Notes under the pieces: model-generated
Databases searched by the model: none
Seen by the model: only the letters and a program-made list of their open reading frames with translations
What the model was told of the DNA's origin: nothing
Shown here: positions 38,378 to 46,274 of the stretch, in pieces
Layout of the letters: each line of letters starts with the position of its first letter
Numbering within the stretch: the stretch's first letter is position 1
Position numbers and translations under genes: made by a program
DNA from: Paludibacteraceae bacterium
GTDB taxonomy: Bacteria; Bacteroidota; Bacteroidia; Bacteroidales; Paludibacteraceae
Reading direction: 5' to 3'
Assembly (NCBI GenBank): GCA_017558065.1
Contig: JAFYWK010000059.1
Coordinates: 16,107 to 80,106, forward strand
DNA length: 64,000 nt

Positions 38378-39262
38378 TTATAATAGCATTTTGTTTTTGA
38401 GATATGTCGCGCGAAATTCGTTGGGTGACATATGCTTGTGCTTTTTGAATAGACGGTTGAAATTCGACAGGTTGTTGAAGCCCGTTTGATAGGCAATCTC
38501 CGCGATAGAATGGGTAGTGTCCACCAACATACGCGCCGCATAACCCAAACGCATCTCTATCAGATAATTGGAGAAGGTGGTGCCTGTGCGCAACTTGAAG
38601 AACCGCGAGAAACTAACAGGCGTCATGCCCACCAGATCTGCCATTTCGCTCAGCGTGACCTCATCTATATAATGCGCACGCAAATAGTCATCTACCTTTT
38701 GCACGCGACGCGAATCGCTATTGAAGGCACTACGTGAGAACGAAGAGGTGGACAACGTCACTGCCGCATTATCCAACGACAATCGGTTCATCAGTGATAG
38801 GAATAGCAGCAACTGCTGAAAACTATCGCGACTACGCAGCATATCCTCCAACAAACCATATACCGATATAATCATATCCTGCGAAAAACTCACACCGCAT
38901 TGCGCGCGCTCCAACATGGTGCGGATAGTGGCATACTGATTCTTATTCAGCAGCGAATAAGGAAACAGATCGGGCGTGAACTGAATAGTAATCTCATACA
39001 TATCATGCACGGGGCAATTGCCCTGCTCCCATGTGTGCTCCAAATCGGTACCTGCTACCAACACCAATTCCAAATCGCCAATCTCGGATATATGATCCCC
39101 CACAATACGACGAATACCCTTACCATTGCGAATGAAATTCAACTCATACACATTGTGCGTATGCACAGGGTAAGTAAACTCATTTTTCTTGCGCTCGACA
39201 ATATACAAACAGTCCTTGTCTGACAAAGGCGTTATTTCACGAATACTGGTACAATGTTCCAT
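38378..39262 (-). CDS. AraC-family transcriptional regulator
   Basis: 294 residues. The N-terminal half is a cupin-like sensor domain (FTYPVHTHNVYELNFIRNGKG, IGDLELVLVAGTDLEHTWEQG). The C-terminal 100 residues are the double helix-turn-helix of the family (VTLSEMADLVGMTPVSFSRFFKLRTGTTFSNYL and SIAEIAYQTGFNNLSNFNRLFKKHKHMSPNEFR, shown here in shortened form by key blocks). It has a full-consensus promoter at 39303-39333 and continues into galK. It is the only transcription factor in the locus, since no hybrid two-component regulator or SusR is found, so it is the best candidate activator of the mannan operon. Confidence 0.94.
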   Translation of the reverse strand: MEHCTSIREITPLSDKDCLYIVERKKNEFTYPVHTHNVYELNFIRNGKGIRRIVGDHISEIGDLELVLVAGTDLEHTWEQGNCPVHDMYEITIQFTPDLFPYSLLNKNQYATIRTMLERAQCGVSFSQDMIISVYGLLEDMLRSRDSFQQLLLFLSLMNRLSLDNAAVTLSTSSFSRSAFNSDSRRVQKVDDYLRAHYIDEVTLSEMADLVGMTPVSFSRFFKLRTGTTFSNYLIEMRLGYAARMLVDTTHSIAEIAYQTGFNNLSNFNRLFKKHKHMSPNEFRATYLKNKMLL

Positions 39263-39302
39263 ACGAATAGTCCTCCTTTATAAAAGTATCATTTTTTCGC
39301 CA

Positions 39303-39333
39303 CAAAGGTACTATTTTTTTCGTTTTCTTGCAA
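39303..39333 (-). promoter_or_regulatory. promoter of araC-type gene and galK
   Basis: Minus strand TTG (39331-39333) and TACCTTTG (39303-39310) with a 20-base spacer, about 40 bases before the start codon. Confidence 0.8.
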
Positions 39334-39422
39334 TACTTCCGTGTTTCAGTACCATTATTTGATAAAATAATACTATTCTATCGCCACACATCTTCTTGTT
39401 TAACACATACTATACAATAGCA

Positions 39423-39458
39423 CAACTCGTGCTTGACCGAAGTCATAAGCACGAGTTG
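39423..39458 (-). terminator. 12-bp hairpin after the binding-protein/peptide transcript
   Basis: Perfect arms CAACTCGTGCTT/AAGCACGAGTTG with a 12-base loop. No clean T-run follows on the minus strand, so it may be a terminator or a 3' stabilising structure. Confidence 0.6.
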
Positions 39459-39518
39459 ATTCGCCCACAAAGTGATATATTATATACGCAGATTCAGACA
39501 CTCTGCGAGCAAGAGGGA

Positions 39519-39659
39519 TTAATTGCCCCAAACACCACTCACACCTGTATCATTTTGATCTAGCGAATGAGTTGGGATGGCACCACTACCACACAATATA
39601 CCCTGTGGCTGCATCTTCACGCCCGAAGTCATGGGCTGTTGATATATCTTCTTTTTCAT
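39519..39659 (-). CDS. 46-residue peptide with Gly-Ser motif
   Basis: A short frame starting MKKKIYQQPMTSGVKMQPQG, continuing with ILCGSG and ending GVSGVWGN. It begins 15 bases after the stop of the four-module binding protein and ends before a hairpin, so it is the second gene of that transcript. Bacteroidales genomes have many peptides of the form MKK-x-Y-x-x-P followed by a V-x-x-x-x-x-I-L-(A/C)-G-S block; this one fits that pattern. Whether it is exported, matured as a peptide signal or a RiPP precursor is not known to me. The codons and the shared pattern support a real gene. Confidence 0.6.
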   Translation of the reverse strand: MKKKIYQQPMTSGVKMQPQGILCGSGAIPTHSLDQNDTGVSGVWGN

Positions 39660-39674
39660 AACTCTTATCTGTTT

Positions 39675-41834
39675 TTATTTTACTACTAATACTTTTTTGC
39701 CATTCACGATATAGAAACCGGCGGCAGTTGGTTCATTGATCTGACGACCCATAATATCGTATGTACCTTCTTGCATAGGAGCAATACCGCCATTGATATT
39801 CTCAACACCTGTAGCCGCATTCTCCTCTGCATATCCCATGCCTACACGACGGCGACCTGGCATAGGCGCTATGGCTTCGGTGGAAATATCCGACACAATT
39901 ATATAAGCACGGTTAGCACGCAAACCGCAGTTCGCCTCGCACTTGCTAATCTCATTATTATAAACAATATACTCCTCTTTGTCTGCATTGAGACCCGCTA
40001 CATCATTTGTCTCATTGCGAATACCATACAGACCATTTTCTTCCCCGTGTGCATAGTCTGCAACGGTATTATCGTAGGTCACCGAGATATTGTCGCTTGT
40101 GGCGTGGAAGATATAAGGCATACCTGCTTCCATATCGGTTGCTTCATCCAGATAAATCTTTTTCGCTGCATCGTCGCGATAAGCAATCTCATAGAGTGTC
40201 ATGCCCGAATAATTAGCAGCTCCGTATGGCAAACAGATTGTACCATAGTCGCCAGAAGTCACCGCACGATGGTAGTTACCATACTCTCCTTCAGTCATAG
40301 CAGAGCGCGAGAAAGTAGCAGATGCTATTTCAAAACTTGTACCAGAAAATTCTGTACTCAAGAAAATGCCTTTCACATAGGATTTCAAGCTATTATCCAA
40401 TACCAATTCTACAGTATTAGCGCCCGCCTCGAATCCTTGCTCATTGGTTTTACCGTTGTCATAATCGGCTTTCAACACGCCTCCTGCGGTAGTAGGTGTA
40501 GCAAAAGTGACAATCACTCTCGTATAGTCGCTACAGTCTGCATAAATATTCCAACCGCGAGCTCCCCAACCGCCTGTGAAAGAAATAGTCTTCGTAGCAG
40601 CATCATAGTCACTGCTCCATCCATACTCCAATTTTGCCAAACTGAGCGGTGTTTGGTCGTTGAGTTTGACAAGATAAATACGCTCAATCTTCAATGTATT
40701 AGCTATTGCTAATTGGAGGTATATTTCATTGACATCTTTTTTGCTGCTCGTGAGTTCATATTCCACTTTGGTAGCATTGGCATCAAATCCTTGTTCACCA
40801 CTTGTACCATCGCTATACAGCACTTTCAACACACCATTCGCTGGGGCTGGTTCGCTAAATTCTGCCACCACTTTGCTATAGTCACTGAGGTCGCGTGCCA
40901 TCCACCAACCACAAGCACCCCATTCGCCCGTGAATGTAATCGTTTTTGCATCAGCATCGTATGTGCTACTCCAACCTTCGTTGATAGCAGAAAGATCCAA
41001 ATCCTTTGTCACATACTGTGGCAATAGTGTTTGAATATCGCGCACGAAATACGCAGCACCTAAGGTGATGGTAGCGGCATCAGCATCACCATTGATAGTG
41101 ATTTTTTGCACACTGCTTGCACCTTCTTCACGGATAGGTACTGACACGCTCGTAGCACCAGCCGAATAGCCACTTTCGGTTTTAGCGATACTATTATTAT
41201 ATTCTACTGCAACATAGCCGCCACAAGTCGCTCCAACAAATTCTACCACGAAATTTACATATTCGCTATAATCTGCTTCGCCAAGCCACCATTGTCCGCC
41301 GTCCCATGCCCACCTCGTGGTCAAAACATGCGTAGAAGCATCATAATTCTCACCCCATCCACTAAACGTACCCAAATCCAATGCTGTTTCAAACTCTGCT
41401 GCAGAACCAGCGTATAGGTTGCCTATGTCCAATGTACCGCCATTGGAAGTGTTTTGCAGCATAATCTTGTTTACCTTTTGTTTGCGAGCAGGATCCAGCT
41501 TAAAGGTAACTTGTTTGGTGCCTGTGCTGAATTGATATTCTTGCGAAATATTATTCTCATCGCCTGCAATCTTTTCGTACTCTAATGTAAACTTAAAGTC
41601 GCCTTGGCAGTCCTCTAACACAATGCACACATACTCGTATGCACTTAGGTCATGTCCTAACCATACATCACCGCCTACCCAACTATAATTAGCATCGTAG
41701 GTGATTACATTGCCTTCTGCAACAAGCATTTTCTCAGCATCCCACGAGTTGAACTTCCCCATGCTGATTTGATCTACTGCCTGCACACCAATGCTTATCA
41801 GTATGCCTGCCAAAAAAGTAAAGAATTTTTTCAT
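39675..41834 (-). CDS. secreted four-module glycan-binding-like protein
   Basis: A 719-residue protein with a signal peptide (MKKFFTFLAGILISIGVQA). Four modules follow at about 20-140, 145-265, 275-390 and 395-510. They are of the same family as those in the 35719-37056 protein: GWSSTYDADAKTITF, WGACGWWMARDLSDYSKVV, GVLKVLYSDGTSGEQGF. Modules 1 and 2 are divergent. Residues about 515-640 form a distinct domain beginning YHRAVTSGDYGTICLPYGA, common at the C-terminus of Prevotella-like surface proteins. The tail YDIMGRQINEPT ... VNGKKVLVVK is shared. It has its own promoter element. No catalytic residues are evident; probable surface mannan capture protein. Confidence 0.72.
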   Translation of the reverse strand: MKKFFTFLAGILISIGVQAVDQISMGKFNSWDAEKMLVAEGNVITYDANYSWVGGDVWLGHDLSAYEYVCIVLEDCQGDFKFTLEYEKIAGDENNISQEYQFSTGTKQVTFKLDPARKQKVNKIMLQNTSNGGTLDIGNLYAGSAAEFETALDLGTFSGWGENYDASTHVLTTRWAWDGGQWWLGEADYSEYVNFVVEFVGATCGGYVAVEYNNSIAKTESGYSAGATSVSVPIREEGASSVQKITINGDADAATITLGAAYFVRDIQTLLPQYVTKDLDLSAINEGWSSTYDADAKTITFTGEWGACGWWMARDLSDYSKVVAEFSEPAPANGVLKVLYSDGTSGEQGFDANATKVEYELTSSKKDVNEIYLQLAIANTLKIERIYLVKLNDQTPLSLAKLEYGWSSDYDAATKTISFTGGWGARGWNIYADCSDYTRVIVTFATPTTAGGVLKADYDNGKTNEQGFEAGANTVELVLDNSLKSYVKGIFLSTEFSGTSFEIASATFSRSAMTEGEYGNYHRAVTSGDYGTICLPYGAANYSGMTLYEIAYRDDAAKKIYLDEATDMEAGMPYIFHATSDNISVTYDNTVADYAHGEENGLYGIRNETNDVAGLNADKEEYIVYNNEISKCEANCGLRANRAYIIVSDISTEAIAPMPGRRRVGMGYAEENAATGVENINGGIAPMQEGTYDIMGRQINEPTAAGFYIVNGKKVLVVK

Positions 41835-41927
41835 ACAAATGTATTTTTAATGTTAATGAATATCCTTCGTGCGCGTATATACGTATATATTAAGGTGTTG
41901 TGCCTTTGGTACTTTTGAAAAACGCTG

Positions 41928-41935
41928 CAAAGGTA
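41928..41935 (-). promoter_or_regulatory. -7 element before the four-module protein gene
   Basis: TACCTTTG on the minus strand about 94 bases before the start; no clear -33 TTG at the normal distance, as for the mannan operon promoter. Confidence 0.6.
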
Positions 41936-42049
41936 CTGCAAGTTTTTTATATGCTTGTGCACTATCTTATCAAATGATGGTACAATCTTATTTTGCAGTA
42001 ACTATATCAATAACTTATACGGGCTATTTGATGAATATAAGATGTAAAT

Positions 42050-42247
42050 TGTAGGGGATAGAGGCAAGCAGCGGAGCTGCAGTTTAGAGGTGATAGGCGG
42101 GGAAAGCCACGAAATGCCCCCATGACGCAGCGTCATCGCCCGGCTCACACTAAACCAGTGATGGGAGAGACCGGTGTAGGGCGTAGGATGTAAGGGCAGG
42201 GAGTTACTCGGCAAATTTGCCGAGGGCGGAACAAGCATGTTACTTTG
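42050..42247. repeat. gene-free block of short palindromes
   Basis: Several unrelated short palindromes follow one another: AGCGGAGCTGC-type near 42071, ATGACGCAGCGTCAT near 42121 and CTCGGCAAATTTGCCGAG near 42208, embedded in ttagaggtgataggcgggg-like words that recur near 62275 and 63080. No coding sequence is supported. Confidence 0.7.
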
Positions 42248-42248
42248 A

Positions 42249-43118
42249 CTATACAGGTAATTTTTGCAATAGTTCGATGGTCTGCATCTCCATGCGGCAG
42301 AAGGCGAACCACTTCTTGCCGAGGTCTTTGATGCTGGCACCGAGGTGATAGACTGTCTCGTCGATGCATAGGAAGCGGTCGTGAGAGCGGTCGAAGGTAA
42401 CAATATCTATCGGAGGATATTGGGCGTTGTGCTTCTGAATATCCAGTTGCAGTTGTGCGGATGGTTTCTTGGTGTAAATCGTCGCAGTTACCTTGTCTGC
42501 TCGTTTGGATAGTATGGTGAGGATACTATCGTCGATGTAGTTGTCGATGAGGACGATGCGGGTAGTGGATTCGCGTATGCGGTCGTTGATGAAAGTGTAG
42601 GCATCGAAGATTTGTCCGTCGTAGAAGATGCCTTGGTGAGGAGGTAGGCTTGTACGGACGAAGAAGTCGATTTTTTGTTCTACATTTTCAATGCGTTGTT
42701 CATGTGCACGTAAGCGTTTGTCGAAGTATTCTTCTACATATACAATTCGCTGATTAACTGCATAACCACGAAGCATATAGTCTTTTAGTACTTCAGAAGC
42801 CCAAATACGAAATGCAGTGCCTTGTTGAGATTTTACACGGTATCCTACTGAAATGATTACATTTAAGTTGTAGAACTCCACATCACGAATAACTTGTCTA
42901 TTTCCTTCTGTTTGAACTGTTGCATTTTTTGCAACACTTCCCTCGTAAGTCAACTCTCTCTCTTGAAAGATAGCCTTGATATGTCGTGAAATAACGGATT
43001 TGTCTCGTCCGAATAAACTCGCCATTTGATTTAAAGTTAGCCACACCGTTTCATTTTCTAGTTTTACCTCCAAAGACATTTGCTCATTTGGTTGGTACAA
43101 TACAATCTCGTTTGTCAT
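42249..43118 (-). CDS. RhuM-family protein
   Basis: A 289-residue member of the RhuM (virulence) family, common in defence islands and mobile DNA. Seen: VWLTLNQMASLFGRDKSVISRHIKAIFQERE (a helix-turn-helix-like start), NATVQTEGNRQVIRDVEFYNLNVIISVGYRV, and FRIWASEVLKDYMLRGYAVN, the core family blocks. The C-terminal third (RIVLIDNYIDDSILTILSKR and FDRSHDRFLCIDETVYHLGASIKDLGKKWFAF) has an HDR-x-L motif like PLD-fold effectors. Its promoter matches that of the BRO-N operon over about 35 bases. The molecular role is not established. Confidence 0.88.
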   Translation of the reverse strand: MTNEIVLYQPNEQMSLEVKLENETVWLTLNQMASLFGRDKSVISRHIKAIFQERELTYEGSVAKNATVQTEGNRQVIRDVEFYNLNVIISVGYRVKSQQGTAFRIWASEVLKDYMLRGYAVNQRIVYVEEYFDKRLRAHEQRIENVEQKIDFFVRTSLPPHQGIFYDGQIFDAYTFINDRIRESTTRIVLIDNYIDDSILTILSKRADKVTATIYTKKPSAQLQLDIQKHNAQYPPIDIVTFDRSHDRFLCIDETVYHLGASIKDLGKKWFAFCRMEMQTIELLQKLPV

Positions 43119-43144
43119 AATTTTGCATTTTTTTAATTACGCTG

Positions 43145-43179
43145 CAAAGGTACTACATCAAACTGCTAAAACTTGTCAG
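43145..43179 (-). promoter_or_regulatory. promoter of the RhuM gene, with GCTAAAACTTGTCAG repeat
   Basis: TACCTTTG on the minus strand at 43145-43152. The sequence upstream, including GCTAAAACTTGTCAG (43165-43179, plus strand), is nearly the same as at 46184-46219. Confidence 0.7.
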
Positions 43180-43312
43180 TATGTAAAGATTTCTTCTATA
43201 AATTTTACATTTTATACATAACAGTACAGAAAAGGAGAGATTTTTATATACTTTTGGCTTTTTATTGGTGTCTTGCTGATTGTTAATTGGGCACAATGCC
43301 CGCTGTTGCGAT

Positions 43313-43368
43313 TTTTTTTGTAACAAAAATACGCAGCGCTACGCTTGCTACAAAAATAATTAAAAATT
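43313..43368. repeat. TTTTTTGTAACAAAAATA...AATTAAAAAT element with an 18-base insert
   Basis: The insert 43332-43349 (cgcagcgctacgcttgct) is flanked by two perfect copies of ACAAAAATA (43323-43331 and 43350-43358). The remaining spacer between 43180 and 43406 shows nothing else recognisable. Confidence 0.7.
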
Positions 43369-43406
43369 AGATTGTTATACATAGCCAGCATTAAATTATC
43401 GTAACA

Positions 43407-43847
43407 CTAGTATGGTTCAAATATCAATTCTCTATATGCTTTCAGGTATTTGCGTAGGCGTTGTACATCTTTGTCGGTAAGATCAGGAAGTCGGCGGATA
43501 TCCATATTATCTGTCAGGTCATTGATCTTGACTGCTACTGCCAGCGGGTTGCTTTTCACTCGTTCGATGAATGCCTCGTATGGTTCGTCGTCGTGTAGCT
43601 TGGTGACACATCGCAGGGCATCTACGATATGTGCAGGAAATCCTTCTGCCAGCAGTGCATCGAAGGTCCATGGGGTATCTTCTACGATGTCGTGCAATAC
43701 GCCTACGATTTTCTCGTCGATGGTGCGTCCTGCTTGCATCACGCGCACGACATGCCCTATGTATGGCATACCGGCTTTATCTGTTTGCCCCGCATGCGCT
43801 TGCATGGCAAGGTTGATAGCTTTGGATAGAAGTTGATTTGTTTCCAT
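43407..43847 (-). CDS. small HD-domain phosphohydrolase (SpoT/MESH1-like)
   Basis: 146 residues forming one HD domain. Seen: AINLAMQAHAGQTDKAGMPYIGHVVRVM with the first His, then VGVLHDIVEDTPWTFDALL with the HD pair and the ED that activates water in SpoT-type enzymes, and VKINDLTDNMDIRRL with the distal Asp and Asn. These match the hydrolase domain of (p)ppGpp hydrolases, but no synthetase domain is present. The substrate could be an alarmone or another nucleotide. It is the last gene of a three-gene group with an ADP-ribosylglycohydrolase and a BRO-N protein. Confidence 0.85.
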   Translation of the reverse strand: METNQLLSKAINLAMQAHAGQTDKAGMPYIGHVVRVMQAGRTIDEKIVGVLHDIVEDTPWTFDALLAEGFPAHIVDALRCVTKLHDDEPYEAFIERVKSNPLAVAVKINDLTDNMDIRRLPDLTDKDVQRLRKYLKAYRELIFEPY

Positions 43848-43915
43848 AGTTTTGTATTTTTAAGGTTAATAGTTTCGGAATTGTTCTTTTGTTTCGACAT
43901 CTTTGATGGGTAGGA

Positions 43916-45289
43916 TTATTTCTTATATTTATGGTGCAATGCTAACCATGTCACTCTATAATTCTCCCAGGCAGATGCTGCATCACCTCCTGTCTCAGCA
44001 ATTATGAGATACTCAAATAACACCTTACCGGCTTCGTCTCCATTTACTCCAAACTGCGCCAAATCATGATTCATCTTCAAGCGGTCAATCATAAATCCTC
44101 TATCGCAAGCACGATAATGCGCTTCGAAGGCACACATACCCGTCCAACTGCGATAGTAGCGTATATACTCGTCGTCGCAGTACATAAACCAATGGTCTTC
44201 CATTCCTTCTGGAATATGACCCATGCGAAGAATATCCATTAGGCGGTCAGATAGTTCCATGTAAAATGGCATATCGGTTGTATTTTCCAGATCGTCAGGC
44301 ATAGGTTGTATATCCCAATCACGAGCTGTGGCTTTTTTGGTCTTCTCTGGTATCAAGTCGCGTCCTGAAAGCAGATTATTCAGATTGCCAAGTCCCAACT
44401 TCCAATGCATGATAGCCATAACCTCGTCTATATTCGGTGCTTCATTCTCTTCTGCTTTTGCTTGTTTTGCTCTCGGCTTATATGTTTCTCTGCTTTCGCA
44501 GGCAGTATAAAACGCATCCACCACTTGCAGCATTTCATCGGGCAGATAGGAGAGTGCTTTCTCTTTTATCCAATCAGGTATACCCCAAATATGTTCTGCG
44601 ATACTACCTACAATAGCGCCGAGAGTATCTGCATCTGCTCCAAGGGATACGGCACGACGGATAGCATCTTCAAAGCTTTCGCTATTAAAAATGATTTCTA
44701 TGGCTACTGGTACTGTGCCTTGGCATGTCTCATCAAACTTATTGCGGTAATCCTCCAAATTGATTTCTGTGTCATAATCACCATCGCAAAGAGCTGCAAC
44801 AACTAGTTCTATTACTTCATCTTTAAATTTATCTGGAGGTAATGGGCAGTCAAATGAAACTACGGCGTTATGTATAGCATACGCTATTATTTGCGCTCCT
44901 TTGATGCCTTCTGGATGGTTATGGCTGCACGCAGCACATTTTTCTGCTTCAGGATATATTTCTTTCCAATCATCAAACCACATTCCTATAGGGCTGACGC
45001 GCATGGCGGCTCCGTTGCCATAGCTATTGTAGGGTTGAGGATTGTTGCTCATCACCCATTTGCGGAAGGATATGCCATATCCGCCCATTGGATTGGGGTA
45101 GCGTCGGCACCATGTGTGTATGCTTTTGCCATAGTCGATACCTTTGAGTAGAGCATCAGCCACAGCAATGGTGCAGATGGTGTCATCTGTAAAACTGCAT
45201 TCATCTGTAAACAATTCAAAATCATAGTCGTTGGTTGGATTAAACTCGAAACGACTTCCTACAATATCTCCAATTATTGCTCCTAACAT
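43916..45289 (-). CDS. ADP-ribosylglycohydrolase family protein with extra C-terminal domain
   Basis: 457 residues. The first 270 form a DraG-like ADP-ribosyl hydrolase: MLGAIIGDIVGSRFEF, the metal motif CSFTDDTICT, NGAAMRVSPIGMWF, and LGADADTLGAIVGSIAEHIWG with the second metal motif. These enzymes remove ADP-ribose from proteins or nucleic acids. Residues about 290-457 are an added domain with DHWFMYCDDEYIRYYRSWTG, a block I associate with ADP-ribose-related proteins in accessory regions, though without a known activity. It lies 23 bases after the BRO-N gene and 68 bases before the HD hydrolase. Confidence 0.9.
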   Translation of the reverse strand: MLGAIIGDIVGSRFEFNPTNDYDFELFTDECSFTDDTICTIAVADALLKGIDYGKSIHTWCRRYPNPMGGYGISFRKWVMSNNPQPYNSYGNGAAMRVSPIGMWFDDWKEIYPEAEKCAACSHNHPEGIKGAQIIAYAIHNAVVSFDCPLPPDKFKDEVIELVVAALCDGDYDTEINLEDYRNKFDETCQGTVPVAIEIIFNSESFEDAIRRAVSLGADADTLGAIVGSIAEHIWGIPDWIKEKALSYLPDEMLQVVDAFYTACESRETYKPRAKQAKAEENEAPNIDEVMAIMHWKLGLGNLNNLLSGRDLIPEKTKKATARDWDIQPMPDDLENTTDMPFYMELSDRLMDILRMGHIPEGMEDHWFMYCDDEYIRYYRSWTGMCAFEAHYRACDRGFMIDRLKMNHDLAQFGVNGDEAGKVLFEYLIIAETGGDAASAWENYRVTWLALHHKYKK

Positions 45290-45312
45290 AGATTTCTCGG
45301 TTAATAATTTCT

Positions 45313-46158
45313 TTATTCTTCTTTTGCTTCTCCATCTTCGATAGGAAGAATTGCATCCGATGCGCGCATGGAGGAGATTACACTATGTCCTAAGCGTGAT
45401 TCAATCTCTTTGCGGGTGTTGCCAGCAATGTCTCCACCTTCTTTTGCCAACTTAGCACTTGCGCGAAAACCTTGAGGATTGTTTTGCTTGTGCAACTCAG
45501 CCGTAGTGATCTCTGCCAAGGTATTGAGTGTCAATTCCAGATTGGTCATGTTATCACGCAAACTCTCCTTATGCAAGCCCTTGTGCTGTTTGTATTCGCC
45601 CACAGTCTTTCCGCTCCATGCTTGTGTAATAATATTAGTGAGCGAAGCATATTGTTGTCCTTCTTCTACCCCTGCGCGTTTCCATTCGTCGGTAAGTTCT
45701 TTGCGCACTTCTATTGAACGTATACGTTGGTTGATCCATTTCTCCGAATAGCCCAAGCGTGTATAATCGGCAATGGCTTGTTGGATGCTGAGCTCTGGGT
45801 CTTGCATCTGGTCAATACGCTGACTTGCTACCATGGCCATCCATTGCTTAAACGGCTCTGCTTTGGGAGAAGGAACGGATTGGATGATACGAAACAGTTG
45901 CTCTTGGTCGGCAACATCGGTAAGGTATCTTTTTCCATCTGAAGATAATAATTTCAGTTGGTTACAATTTGTAACCGACTCATTACCCTCTTTTTTTAAT
46001 CTATTTTTTAGTACTTTCCAATAATTACGAGGCGTAGCACTATCTGTCAAGATTGCTATTACATCCACTACTGAGAAATACCATTTCTCTTGTGTGTCAT
46101 CCCAAATGGTGCGGACGTTTCGCTCTTCAAAAAGTTTTAATGATTGTTTCTGTGTCAT
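45313..46158 (-). CDS. BRO-N domain (phage antirepressor-like) protein
   Basis: 281 residues. The start (KLFEERNVRTIWDDTQEKWYFSVVDVIAILTDSATPRNYWKVLKNRLKKEG) is a BRO-N/antirepressor DNA-binding domain, given here by its key block YFSVVDVIAIL. Middle blocks DVADQEQLFRIIQSVPSPKAEPFKQWMA and YTRLGYSEKWINQRIRSIEVRKELTDEW are typical of the larger BRO-like proteins of Bacteroidota; the C-terminal SRLGHSVISSMRASDAIL region resembles a DinD/antirepressor tail. First gene of the operon containing the ADP-ribosylglycohydrolase and HD genes, so it may regulate them. The role is an inference. Confidence 0.85.
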   Translation of the reverse strand: MTQKQSLKLFEERNVRTIWDDTQEKWYFSVVDVIAILTDSATPRNYWKVLKNRLKKEGNESVTNCNQLKLLSSDGKRYLTDVADQEQLFRIIQSVPSPKAEPFKQWMAMVASQRIDQMQDPELSIQQAIADYTRLGYSEKWINQRIRSIEVRKELTDEWKRAGVEEGQQYASLTNIITQAWSGKTVGEYKQHKGLHKESLRDNMTNLELTLNTLAEITTAELHKQNNPQGFRASAKLAKEGGDIAGNTRKEIESRLGHSVISSMRASDAILPIEDGEAKEE

Positions 46159-46183
46159 AATGCGTTAATTTTAAATTCCGCGG

Positions 46184-46219
46184 CAAAGGTAGTATATTAA
46201 ACTGCTAAAAGTTGTCAGG
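46184..46219 (-). promoter_or_regulatory. promoter of the BRO-N operon, with GCTAAAAGTTGTCAGG repeat
   Basis: TACCTTTG on the minus strand at 46184-46191. GCTAAAAGTTGTCAGG at 46204-46219 differs by one base from the repeats at 43165 and 62213. Confidence 0.7.
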
Positions 46220-46274
46220 AGGTGGTAAAAAAGTGCAAAATAAATTGGTTTTTATGGGGTGTTGTATAATTATG

